This document shows, one piece after another, positions 1-6,778 of a stretch of DNA of 11,147 nucleotides. The notes below the pieces were generated by a model, which ran no database searches, was not told where the DNA came from, and was given only the letters and a program-made list of their open reading frames with translations. This DNA is from Candidatus Campbellbacteria bacterium CG10_big_fil_rev_8_21_14_0_10_35_52. Its GTDB lineage: Bacteria; Patescibacteriota; Minisyncoccia; Phycocordibacterales; UBA2163. Each line of letters opens with the position of its first letter. Within the stretch, counting starts at the first letter, position 1. Made by a program: the position numbers and the translations under genes. The stretch spans positions 4,909 through 16,055 of the forward strand of contig PFAA01000017.1 in NCBI GenBank assembly GCA_002778715.1, given 5' to 3'.

Positions 1-357
1 AAATTTTATTTTTGAAAAATCTTTTACCTGCATATTGTGAATTTTTATAAACTGCGGAAAGAGTGTTTCCTCTTTTATCTGATATTTTCTAGAGAGATGA
101 TATGCGACAAGCTGACTGTCTAATTTTACTTCAATATCTAATTCTTTTAATCTGTCTTTATTGAATAATTTTTTAAGCGTTTGAAGTCCTATTATAACCG
201 CTTCATACTCCGCAAAATTATTTGTCGCATTGCCGAGAAATTCCGACACTTCTTTCAAAACTTTCCCCGCGCCATCGGTAATCACGACGCCTATTCCAGC
301 AGGGCCCGGATTTCCCCTCGCTCCTCCGTCTGTAAAAATAATAATTTTTTCTTTCAT
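1..357 (-). CDS. rnhA: Ribonuclease HI family protein (partial, C-terminus off the window)
   Basis: Hydrolyses the RNA strand of RNA-DNA hybrids in the cytoplasm (family knowledge). I translated the minus strand from the ATG at 355-357 and found 119 codons open to the window edge. The protein begins MKEKIIIFTDGGARGNPG, the first strand and glycine loop of the RNase H fold, with catalytic Asp10. The second acidic residue is Glu50 in NNFAEYEA, and the third is Asp80 in LDSQLVAYHLSR, a form typical of the RNase HI-like branch rather than of E. coli RnhA. The fourth acidic residue would lie beyond base 1. Such proteins usually have about 130-150 residues, so most of the gene is present. A TATTGT box lies 6 bases before the ATG and there is no Shine-Dalgarno, so a leaderless transcript is possible. 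The family is secure; the exact subgroup is not. Confidence 0.9.
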   Translation of the reverse strand, partial: MKEKIIIFTDGGARGNPGPAGIGVVITDGAGKVLKEVSEFLGNATNNFAEYEAVIIGLQTLKKLFNKDRLKELDIEVKLDSQLVAYHLSRKYQIKEETLFPQFIKIHNMQVKDFSKIKF

Positions 358-403
358 AAATAAACAATAGCACTAAATTTTTTGCTCTTCAAACAATAAT
401 TAA

Positions 404-499
404 TTTGCATTTTGGTATTTGTAATTTATTAGAAATTAGGAATTAGGAATTAAAAATTTGTTTGTCCTTTGACGCTTTGTATTTTGAATTTGTAATTTA
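404..499. repeat. AT-rich spacer with degenerate direct repeats
   Basis: The gap between the RNase H start and the recJ stop holds two near-identical copies of a 24-25 base unit. Each begins TTTGyATTTTG and ends ATTTGTAATTTA, at 404-428 and 476-499. Between them is a heptamer repeat, AATTAGG AATTAGG AATTA, at 434-452. The second copy runs across the recJ stop codon. No gene or terminator hairpin is visible here. Simple-sequence drift in an AT-rich genome could make this, but two copies agreeing at about 22 of 24 positions suggest duplication. Confidence 0.5.
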
Positions 500-2203
500 C
501 AATATATCAACTATTCTTAAACGCAATTCGGGAAAATTGCGAAATGTGGATTTTTCAATTGACGCAATCAAATTGATTTTTTCTCCTTTTTCAAGAAGCG
601 CGTCAAAACTTTCATTGTTCTTAAAAAAACCTATGGCGGAAATTATTTTATTGTCATTTTTTTTAAAATCAAGCTGTAAATGATTTTTATCTTTTCCGAA
701 ATGTTTTATTTCTGCAATCTTAATATTTTCAAAAAGAAACAATGGTTTTGGATTTCCCAAACCAAACGGAGCAAGTTGTTCAATTATTCCGTATGTATTC
801 CAATTTATATCGTCAATTTCCAATCTTTTATCTATATACGCCTCTTCATTATCGCAATTATGTTCTTCTTTGGCTTTTATGTAAGATTTATTTAATATAT
901 CCTCAAGAAAATAAATATTCTCATTTGTAATAGAAAAGCCGCCAGAATAAGCATGTCCTCCAAAAGCGATAAAGGTTTCTTTAACCATTTCCATCATCTT
1001 TACAAGATTCACACTGCCGTCCGAACGACATGACCCTTTCAATATATCTCTGCCATCTCTCCCCCACAAAAATACGGGCTTCTCGTATTCATCAACAATA
1101 GAATTTGCGGCAAGTCCTAAAAGCGTCGGCCTCCAGAGAGGATTGCCCATTACAATCACTTTTTTTATTTCGGCAAGATTTTCAATTCTTTTTTTAATTT
1201 CTTTTACGATTGACGCGACAATTCCTTTTCGTTCATTATTTATTTTATTTAAATAATCAGAAAGCTCATCCGCCTGTATTTCATCATTGGTAATAAAAAG
1301 TTTAAACGCGTCATACGGCATATCCATACGAGACGCCGCATTGATGCGTGGTGCCAGCATAAAACCAATATCGTCTTCATTTATTTGCTGTTGATTGATT
1401 TTTATCTTTCTGCATAATTTCATAAGACCTACGCGCGGTGATTTGCGAAGGACTTTTATGCCGTAATAAGCGAGGCATCTATTCTCGCCGAGAAGCGGCG
1501 TCATATCAGCGACTGTCGCGATGGCAACCATATCCAGCAACCATTTTTCCCAGCCGTCTATTATATCAAAATCGCCTCTTTTTATAATTCCTTGCGCGAG
1601 CTTAAAAGCGACGCCCGCGCCGGATAAATCTTTGTATGGATATTCATCATTATTTTGTTTTGGATTGATAATCGCATATGCGTTCGGAAATTCACCAGCG
1701 GGAAGATGATGGTCGGTTATTATCACATTTATTCCCAACTCATTCGCGCGGTCAACGGAATTTGCGTCAGTAATGCCGCAATCAACGGTGATTATCAATC
1801 TCACTCTTTCTTTCGCGAATTCTTCAATCGCTGATTTGTGAAAACCGTATCCTTCTTTATGCCTGTGGGGAATATAATTTTTTACATTTTCATATTTTAT
1901 TTTTTTGAAAAAATCATAAAGTATAACCCCGCCTGGTATTCCATCGCAATCATAATCGCTATAAATTATAATTTTTTCTTTTTTGTCTACTGCCGAGAGA
2001 ATTCTTTTGACTGCTTTTTCCATATCTTTCATAAGAAACGGATTGTGTATATGGTCGTCATAATTCGGATTAAGAAATTCATTGGCTTTATTTGCCGTCT
2101 TTACGCCACGATAAAAAAGAAGTTCTTGCATAAGCTCCGGGTATTCTTTCAACTCATATAAGTCGTTTTCTGATATTTTTTCGCGAACAAAATATTTAGA
2201 CAT
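497..2203 (-). CDS. recJ: Single-stranded-DNA-specific exonuclease RecJ
   Basis: RecJ degrades single-stranded DNA 5'-3' in recombination and mismatch/base-excision repair. The 568-residue product has the DHH-family order: motif I SDYDCDG at 82-88 (usually DYDADG), VDCGI at 140-144, the name-giving DHH at 164-166, and VADMTPL at 232-238. Then come RINAASRM around 286-293, GSCRSDG at 390-396, the DHHA1 motif GGHAYSGGF at 415-423, and a C-terminal OB-fold region from about 480. The core length is normal for RecJ. The segment GNPLWRPTLLGLAAN (353-367) stands where typical RecJ proteins have a WHxGVIGIVAS-like stretch, so the usual histidine there is absent. The start is the ATG at 2201-2203, with a GATAAT box 8 bases upstream and no ribosome binding site. 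It is divergent from the HIT gene. The assignment is firm. Confidence 0.95.
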   Translation of the reverse strand: MSKYFVREKISENDLYELKEYPELMQELLFYRGVKTANKANEFLNPNYDDHIHNPFLMKDMEKAVKRILSAVDKKEKIIIYSDYDCDGIPGGVILYDFFKKIKYENVKNYIPHRHKEGYGFHKSAIEEFAKERVRLIITVDCGITDANSVDRANELGINVIITDHHLPAGEFPNAYAIINPKQNNDEYPYKDLSGAGVAFKLAQGIIKRGDFDIIDGWEKWLLDMVAIATVADMTPLLGENRCLAYYGIKVLRKSPRVGLMKLCRKIKINQQQINEDDIGFMLAPRINAASRMDMPYDAFKLFITNDEIQADELSDYLNKINNERKGIVASIVKEIKKRIENLAEIKKVIVMGNPLWRPTLLGLAANSIVDEYEKPVFLWGRDGRDILKGSCRSDGSVNLVKMMEMVKETFIAFGGHAYSGGFSITNENIYFLEDILNKSYIKAKEEHNCDNEEAYIDKRLEIDDINWNTYGIIEQLAPFGLGNPKPLFLFENIKIAEIKHFGKDKNHLQLDFKKNDNKIISAIGFFKNNESFDALLEKGEKINLIASIEKSTFRNFPELRLRIVDIL

Positions 2204-2232
2204 AAATTTATATTATCATATAATATATGCAT
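2204..2232. promoter_or_regulatory. Divergent, overlapping -10 boxes between recJ and the HIT gene
   Basis: Only 23 bases separate the two start codons, so both promoters must overlap the genes or each other. On the plus strand a perfect TATAAT lies at 2219-2224, 8 bases before the second ATG of the HIT gene (2233). On the minus strand GATAAT lies at 2217-2212, 8 bases before the recJ ATG (2203). Transcription starting about 7 bases after each box would begin at or next to the start codon. There is no room for a Shine-Dalgarno on either side. No clear -35 boxes are seen; the sequence is too AT-rich to be decisive. Confidence 0.45.
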
Positions 2233-2616
2233 ATGAATGATTGTTTGTTTTGTAAAATAATAAATAAAGAAATTCCATCGCATAAAATCTATGAGGATGA
2301 GTATTTTCTCGCGTTTTTAGATATCAATCCGCAATCGCCCGGACATACGCAATTAATTCCAAAGAAACATTTCAGATGGATATGGGATATGCCGGTATGC
2401 GGAGAGCATAAACCAAATTACTGCGATTACTCGGCTGTGGCGCAAAAAATCGCAAAAGCCATCCAAGGCGTATTCGGCACGGACGCTGTTTGGTCAAAAG
2501 TTATGGGTGATGAAATCCATCACGCGCATACTTGGATTTTTCCAAATTCGCGCGAAGCAAAAGGAGATAAAAATGATTTTGAAAAAAACGCGGAAAAAAT
2601 AAGAGCAAAATTGTAA
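2227..2616 (+). CDS. HIT-family nucleotide hydrolase/transferase-like protein
   Basis: HIT proteins hydrolyse or transfer nucleoside phosphates through a histidine in the HxHxHxx motif. The N-terminal half is classic: [20 protein letters not shown] (6-25), with a CxxC zinc pair at Cys6/Cys9, followed by [22 protein letters not shown]. The C-terminal motif is IHHAHTW (97-103) followed by IFP: the two later histidines, including the usual nucleophile position (His99), are present, but the first position is Ile97, with an extra His98 beside it. At 129 residues the size is normal. An insertion with two cysteines ([13 protein letters not shown], 56-68) lies in the middle. The second ATG (2233) is as plausible a start as the first, because the -10 box is so close. 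The gene converges on pgk with 16 bases between stops. The substrate is unknown. Confidence 0.9.
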   Translation: MHMNDCLFCKIINKEIPSHKIYEDEYFLAFLDINPQSPGHTQLIPKKHFRWIWDMPVCGEHKPNYCDYSAVAQKIAKAIQGVFGTDAVWSKVMGDEIHHAHTWIFPNSREAKGDKNDFEKNAEKIRAKL

Positions 2617-2632
2617 AATTATACGCGATATT

Positions 2633-3781
2633 TCATTTCATATTATATTCTCTCGCTGATTGTTTGAGTGCTTCTATACCGAGCATTGTTCCGTCTAAAA
2701 GAAATTGCAACATAGCGCCTCCGCCTGTTGAGACAAATGAAAACTTATTTAATAAATTGAGATGATTTATTGACGCTATCGTATCGCCTCCTCCTATAAG
2801 CGTTCTTGCCGAGCTGTTTGCTATCGCGCGCGCCAATACTTCTGTTTGCTTTATAAATCCGCGCTCATATTCTCCAAGCGTGCCGTTCCAAAGAATAAAT
2901 TTTGAATTTCGCGCAAGCTCGGCAAGCTGTTTGCCACTCTTCGTTCCAGCGTCTGTTATATTATCTTCATCAGATATATCTTGTAGTTTTTTTATAAATA
3001 CGCCGTTGTTATTTTCAACCGTTACATCGGAAGGAATTATAATTTTCTCGCTTTCCGCTAAATTTTTAATATCTGCGTAATTATCCGATATTAATGACTT
3101 TCCAACATTAAAGCCCCGCGCCTTAAAAAAATCATTGGCAAGCGCGCCTGAAACATATACCGTATCGTATATATATAAAAACTTTCGTATAAGAGGTTCT
3201 TTTGTTTTGAATTTTACGCCTCCCAAAATACATAAAGACGGCGATTGCGGAATTAGCGCGTCTGAAAGGGCGTTAATTTCTTCTTGTAACAGAATACCTG
3301 CGTAACTTGGTAAATAATTCGGAATGCCGACAATAGATGAATGCTTTCTATGAGAAACAGAAAAAGCGTCATTTACATATATATCGGCAAAGGATGCGAG
3401 TTTTTTTGTAAATTTTTCATCATTCGCGGATTCACCATTGTTTGAACGCAAGTTTTCAAGAAAAACTATTTCGCCGTCTTTAAGATTGTTTAAAGCGTCA
3501 TCTGTCTTTTTTCCAAACACTTCGCCTGTAAAAAAAATGGGAAAATATTTTTGTAAATATTTATATATCGGCAGAAAAGAATTTTTTGGGTCTATTCCAA
3601 GGTGTCCTGCCAGAATAATCTTCGCGCTCTTGTCTTTTAAAAAATTAATTGTTTTTAGAGCGCATCTTAATCTAAAATCATCCGTGATTTCGCCGTCTTT
3701 AATCGGAGCGTTCAAATCGCTCCGCAAAAAAATTTTCTTTCCCTGAAGATTATTAACTTCTCTTATGTCTTTTAATTTCAT
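2633..3781 (-). CDS. pgk: Phosphoglycerate kinase
   Basis: Catalyses 1,3-bisphosphoglycerate + ADP to 3-phosphoglycerate + ATP in glycolysis, in the cytoplasm. The product is 382 residues from the ATG at 3779-3781; an in-frame TTG at 3805 would add 8 residues and overlap tpiA, so I prefer the ATG. Visible motifs are the substrate loop FLRSDLNAP (18-26; Asp22, Asn24), Arg37, His60, ENLR (109-112), the DAFSVSHRKHSS loop (138-149), nucleotide-site lysines in GGVKFKTK (Lys190, Lys194), WNGTLGEYE (298-306), IGGGDT (329-334) and STGGGA (351-356). The usual SHLGRPxG segment reads GHLGIDPK: the Arg that helps bind the triose phosphate is Ile63. It lies 7 bases after tpiA and is probably co-transcribed with it. 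The family is certain; the active-site change is unusual. Confidence 0.95.
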   Translation of the reverse strand: MKLKDIREVNNLQGKKIFLRSDLNAPIKDGEITDDFRLRCALKTINFLKDKSAKIILAGHLGIDPKNSFLPIYKYLQKYFPIFFTGEVFGKKTDDALNNLKDGEIVFLENLRSNNGESANDEKFTKKLASFADIYVNDAFSVSHRKHSSIVGIPNYLPSYAGILLQEEINALSDALIPQSPSLCILGGVKFKTKEPLIRKFLYIYDTVYVSGALANDFFKARGFNVGKSLISDNYADIKNLAESEKIIIPSDVTVENNNGVFIKKLQDISDEDNITDAGTKSGKQLAELARNSKFILWNGTLGEYERGFIKQTEVLARAIANSSARTLIGGGDTIASINHLNLLNKFSFVSTGGGAMLQFLLDGTMLGIEALKQSAREYNMK

Positions 3782-3788
3782 ATTTATT

Positions 3789-4559
3789 CTAACTATTATC
3801 CGCAATTTTCAGAATTTCGCCAAACTTGCTTGAATTAAGCGAATTATGCCCAACTAAAAATCCGTCAGCTTCTCCTTGCGTAAGAAGAAGTTCCGCATTA
3901 TAAGATTCAACGGAACCGCCATAGAGAATTGGCACGGAAAATGCCAATTTTTTATCATAAAATCCTGTGATTATTTTTTTTATAAAAATATACATTTCAT
4001 GCATTTGATGAGGAAATATAGCATTATCGGCTGTTTTGCCTATTGCCCATATCGGCTCATACGCGATAATTAGATTATGAATATTTTTCTTTTGCGCTCC
4101 TAAAAGAGCGCTTCGTATCTCTTCTTCCAAAAATTTTAAATAAAGCGCTTGTAAATCTCTTACTTTTTCTCCTATGCATAAAATTACATTTAATCCTTCT
4201 TTTAAAGAAGCAATAACTTTTTTATTTACCATTTCATTTGTTTCTCCTCGCTCTCTTCTTTCTGAATGTCCTATGATTACATATTTTGCTCCAATATCTT
4301 TTATCATTTCTGGCGACTGTTCTCCAGTATAAGGACCATCCTTTTCCCAAAATACATCCTGAGCGCCAAAAGCTATCTTATGTCCGAAATAAAATTTTTT
4401 AAGTTCAGATAAATACACGGAAGGAGGGCATATAACGGTCTGCGTGTTTCTGACTTTGCTTGCTGTCTTTTTAATACCTTCAAAAAGTTTTTTGGCTTCT
4501 GCTAAAGTTGTCGGGTTCATTTTCCAGTTGGCGACAATAAGTTTTTTGTTTTTAATCAT
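3789..4559 (-). CDS. tpiA: Triosephosphate isomerase
   Basis: Interconverts dihydroxyacetone phosphate and glyceraldehyde-3-phosphate. The 256-residue product has all catalytic residues: Asn11 and Lys13 in ANWKMN, His98 in GHSERR and Glu168 in AYEPIWAIG. Also present are the phosphate loop YGGSV (213-217) and the late LVG segment. Two departures from the textbook sequence are visible. After the loop-6 EPIWAIG the protein continues directly with KTA, where the family normally has TGKTA, followed by a longer linker (DNAIFPHQ). The phosphate-binding pair of glycines near the C-terminus reads Gly237-His238 (LVGHNSL instead of LVGGASL). The start is the ATG at 4557-4559. A GAGGAG lies about 30 bases upstream, too far for normal ribosome binding; TATTAA at 4584-4579 could be a -10. 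It forms a pair with pgk. Confidence 0.95.
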   Translation of the reverse strand: MIKNKKLIVANWKMNPTTLAEAKKLFEGIKKTASKVRNTQTVICPPSVYLSELKKFYFGHKIAFGAQDVFWEKDGPYTGEQSPEMIKDIGAKYVIIGHSERRERGETNEMVNKKVIASLKEGLNVILCIGEKVRDLQALYLKFLEEEIRSALLGAQKKNIHNLIIAYEPIWAIGKTADNAIFPHQMHEMYIFIKKIITGFYDKKLAFSVPILYGGSVESYNAELLLTQGEADGFLVGHNSLNSSKFGEILKIADNS

Positions 4560-4616
4560 ATGCGTATGGTAACTTAATTTAATACACTCCTCAATATAAA
4601 ATATATTTGCCTAAAA

Positions 4617-5807
4617 CTATTGAAGTATTCTCGATGAATTAAATCTTGTAAATACTTCGTTGAAAGTATTTTCGTTCGTTGTTATAACAATAGTATTTTT
4701 ATCCAAGAATGAATACATAAGCAGTGTTTTGCTATTTTTGTTTTTTAAAATTCTCACATCTTTATTTTTTATAACCGCGTCATTAAATGTTATTGCGGAA
4801 AATACCGCCTTATTCGTATCATCCTCTTGATTAACTTTTTCTGTATTCGTGTCTAAAACATTAAATAAAGGAGCGAGGTCTTCTTTTATATCGCTTTCCC
4901 ACTGTAACATACCCGCAAAACTATTTTCATAAAAACTTGTCTTCAAAATCAAGAACGGCTGACTGCCGCTTCTTAATATATGAATACCAAGCATAAAAAC
5001 AGTTTCAAGAGAACGGATAAACGACGCGGTAACGCGCGCTTCTATTGAATTCAAAAAATCTACGGAGCTTATTAATTTTTTATCCACTGCTCCGCTTTTA
5101 TCTTCTGTGGATTTGACAATAGAAATATTTTTTATTTTACTCTCGGGAAGAGTCGTTTGTTTTTTAATAAAAGAAAGTCCGCTTAAAATCTGCCTTCTTG
5201 ACAAATCGGTAATCTCAAATTCTTCAATTTCGTCCGCAAATATAATTGACTTTATTTTTGGCTGTATTTCCACTATATCACTTTTTCTTTTCCCATAAAA
5301 ATAAAAAAGAGCGCTAACTCCAAATACAATAAGAGTAGCGCTTAAAATAACAATGCTTGCCTTTTTGACATATTCTTTTGAAGAATAATTTTTTTTGTTT
5401 TCTATTTTTTCTTTATTTTTAACATTCCTGTCGTTTTCAGCGGTTATAATACCCACAAATGAACCCTTGCGATTTTTCATAGCGTTTGCTATATCGTCCT
5501 TATATGTGCGAAGCGGTTTTACGGATGTTTCTTTATATTTATCAAATTTATTTTTATTTTTATATTTTTGCTCATTAGCGTCTATATTATCTTGAGATGC
5601 CTGATGATTCTGCTTTTCATATATTTGCGTTGACGGCGGTGGCGGCGGCTGTGTTGGTATTGATGATGGTGAATTTTGATTTTGCGGTTTGATTTCTATT
5701 TTTTCACGCGCGTCGCTATAGACATCCTGTTTTTGCAAAGGATTAAAATTGTTTCGTGGTGATGATGTATTTGGAGTTTGTTGAAATTGTATTTCTTCTT
5801 CTGCCAT
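4617..5807 (-). CDS. Single-pass membrane protein of unknown function, proline-rich cytoplasmic N-terminus
   Basis: I do not recognise an enzyme family. The 396-residue protein has three parts. Residues 1-149 are hydrophilic and low in complexity (Gln/Asn/Pro-rich, with a PPPPP run at 54-58), then lysine-rich; this part contains a more ordered block around LRTYKDDIANAMKNRKGSF (99-117). Residues about 150-171 (ASIVILSATLIVFGVSALF and on) form one membrane helix. Its C-terminal flank is YGKRK, while basic residues also precede the helix (KEYVKKA), so topology is not decided by charge alone. The remaining 225 residues look globular, with alternating strands (QPFLILKTSFYENSFAGML; TLLMYSFLDKNTIVITT). 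A large outer domain on a disordered inner tail is the likely arrangement. I associate this architecture with CPR genomes, from memory. It lies 57 bases before tpiA. A function in the envelope is inference. Confidence 0.85.
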   Translation of the reverse strand: MAEEEIQFQQTPNTSSPRNNFNPLQKQDVYSDAREKIEIKPQNQNSPSSIPTQPPPPPSTQIYEKQNHQASQDNIDANEQKYKNKNKFDKYKETSVKPLRTYKDDIANAMKNRKGSFVGIITAENDRNVKNKEKIENKKNYSSKEYVKKASIVILSATLIVFGVSALFYFYGKRKSDIVEIQPKIKSIIFADEIEEFEITDLSRRQILSGLSFIKKQTTLPESKIKNISIVKSTEDKSGAVDKKLISSVDFLNSIEARVTASFIRSLETVFMLGIHILRSGSQPFLILKTSFYENSFAGMLQWESDIKEDLAPLFNVLDTNTEKVNQEDDTNKAVFSAITFNDAVIKNKDVRILKNKNSKTLLMYSFLDKNTIVITTNENTFNEVFTRFNSSRILQ

Positions 5808-5813
5808 TATATC

Positions 5814-5833
5814 AATTCTAACAAATTAGAATT
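5814..5833 (-). promoter_or_regulatory. Perfect inverted repeat just before the membrane-protein start codon
   Basis: AATTCTAA and TTAGAATT form a perfect 8-bp inverted repeat around a 4-base loop, ending 6 bases before the ATG at 5807 on the minus strand. A TATAAT overlaps the start codon itself, so that box is unlikely to be the promoter of this gene. The hairpin could be an operator or an RNA stem controlling translation of the membrane protein within the rpsO transcript. No U-tract follows it on the minus strand; on the plus strand GTTTTTC follows, but no plus-strand gene needs ending here. Confidence 0.4.
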
Positions 5834-5846
5834 GTTTTTCAATTTA

Positions 5847-6365
5847 TTATCTTCCTCTATATCCCAATAAATATCTTCTTGGGTTTTCGCACATATCAAT
5901 AAAATCATCTGCCGCATCGCGAAGTTTGCCCGACGATGAACGACCAAAAGAGATTATTTCAACTTGGCATCCTTCTTTCATTTTTAAATATTCAACGAGT
6001 GGAATAAAATCACCATCTCCTGTCGCTATAACAATAGTGTCTAATTTAGGCGCCATAGTTACGGCGTCAATCGCAATCCCGACATCCCAATCGGCTTTTT
6101 TCGCGCCTCCAAAAAATATTTGCAGTTCTTTGCTTTTTATTTCAATGCCAAGTTTTCCGAGCGCTTCAAAAAAACCGCTTTCTTCTCCGGATTCTGTTGT
6201 TACAACATACGCGACTGCCCGAATAAGATTGCGTCCCGCCAGCGCGTCTTTTATAACATTGCCAAAACTTACTTTTGATTTATATAAATTTTTAGCGCTA
6301 TGATAAAGATTTTGCGTATCTATAAAAATACCAACTCGTTGGTTCTTATGTTTAATTATAGACAT
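5847..6365 (-). CDS. NYN-domain (LabA/DUF88-like) PIN-fold nuclease
   Basis: NYN proteins are predicted metal-dependent RNases of the PIN/FLAP-nuclease superfamily. The 172-residue protein is essentially one domain: VGIFIDTQNLYHS (11-23) with the first acidic residue Asp16 and Asn19, KADWDVGIAIDA (90-101) with Asp94 and Asp100, and IATGDGDFIPLVEYL (113-127) with Asp117 and Asp119. These acidic positions match the metal site of the family. The C-terminal strand VEIISFGR and the helix with LRDAADDFIDM complete the fold; a short basic tail ends the protein. No extra RNA-binding domain is seen. It starts 27 bases after the rpsO stop with no clear ribosome binding site and is likely co-transcribed with rpsO, which fits a role in RNA metabolism. 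The target is unknown; the family call is firm. Confidence 0.9.
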   Translation of the reverse strand: MSIIKHKNQRVGIFIDTQNLYHSAKNLYKSKVSFGNVIKDALAGRNLIRAVAYVVTTESGEESGFFEALGKLGIEIKSKELQIFFGGAKKADWDVGIAIDAVTMAPKLDTIVIATGDGDFIPLVEYLKMKEGCQVEIISFGRSSSGKLRDAADDFIDMCENPRRYLLGYRGR

Positions 6366-6392
6366 AAATATATTTCTGCATAAAACTGAGCG

Positions 6393-6659
6393 TTATTTTT
6401 TTAATCCAAGCTTTTTAATGAGAGAATTGTATCGTTTTTTGTTTTTTTTCTCCAAATATTTTAAATGCGTTCTGCGAGCGGCAACCATACTTAAAAGTCC
6501 GCGGCGCGGATGCCTGTCTTTGTTGTTTTTTTTAAGGTGTTTTGCGAGTTCTTCTATTCTTTTTGTAAGAATTGAAACCTGCACCTCTGGAGACCCTGTG
6601 TCTTTGTCGTGAATTTGCGTCTCTTTTATTATTTTTTCTTTCTTTTTCTTTGTAATCAT
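6393..6659 (-). CDS. rpsO: Small-subunit ribosomal protein S15
   Basis: S15 binds the central domain of 16S rRNA and takes part in bridging to the 50S subunit. From the ATG at 6657-6659 the product is 88 residues, the usual size. The hallmark DTGSPEVQVSILTKRI starts at residue 20, as in other S15 proteins, followed by the DRHPRRGLLSMVAARR loop-helix and the C-terminal LKYLEKKNKKRY helix. The reading frame is open further upstream to 6797, but that part (YGQFLFFEYFLWTLPL) has no S15 homology and crosses a terminator and the promoter, so it is not coding. An AAGG lies one base from the ATG, too close to be a normal ribosome binding site, so initiation is probably near-leaderless. It heads the run rpsO, NYN, membrane protein, tpiA, pgk. 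Confidence 0.95.
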   Translation of the reverse strand: MITKKKKEKIIKETQIHDKDTGSPEVQVSILTKRIEELAKHLKKNNKDRHPRRGLLSMVAARRTHLKYLEKKNKKRYNSLIKKLGLKK

Positions 6660-6669
6660 ACCTTTTATC

Positions 6670-6697
6670 ATAATACCAAAAATATCATTTTTTGCAA
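6670..6697 (-). promoter_or_regulatory. Promoter of rpsO (extended -10)
   Basis: On the minus strand TTGCAA (6697-6692) is followed after 16 bases by TATTAT (6675-6670), preceded by TGG to make an extended -10. Transcription would start only a few bases before the rpsO ATG at 6659. Its position directly downstream of the terminator at 6731-6758 makes sense: one transcription unit stops and rpsO starts its own. Confidence 0.55.
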
Positions 6698-6730
6698 GTA
6701 TTAGTGGTAATGTCCACAAAAAATACTCAA

Positions 6731-6758
6731 AAAATAAAAACTGCCCGTATAAGGCAAG
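6731..6758 (-). terminator. Rho-independent terminator
   Basis: On the minus strand the stem is TTGCCT pairing with GGGCAG around a TATAC loop (6757-6741), followed directly by TTTTTATTTTTT (6740-6729). The stem has three G-C pairs, one A-U and two wobble pairs. It probably ends transcription of the ABC importer operon, whose last gene stops at 7021, before rpsO begins. Confidence 0.6.
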
Positions 6759-6778
6759 TTGGTTTTTATATTTCGCCA

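Noticed and set aside
1838..2161. A 107-codon plus-strand frame inside recJ
   Set aside because: It is the antisense shadow of a conserved recJ region; the phenylalanine-rich peptide reflects lysine codons on the other strand.
2617..2632. Possible terminator between the converging HIT and pgk genes
   Set aside because: Only 16 bases lie between the stops and no stem with adequate pairing or U-tract is visible.
3782..3805. Earlier TTG start for pgk
   Set aside because: It would overlap the tpiA end by 17 bases and add eight residues without family counterpart; the ATG at 3781 fits better.
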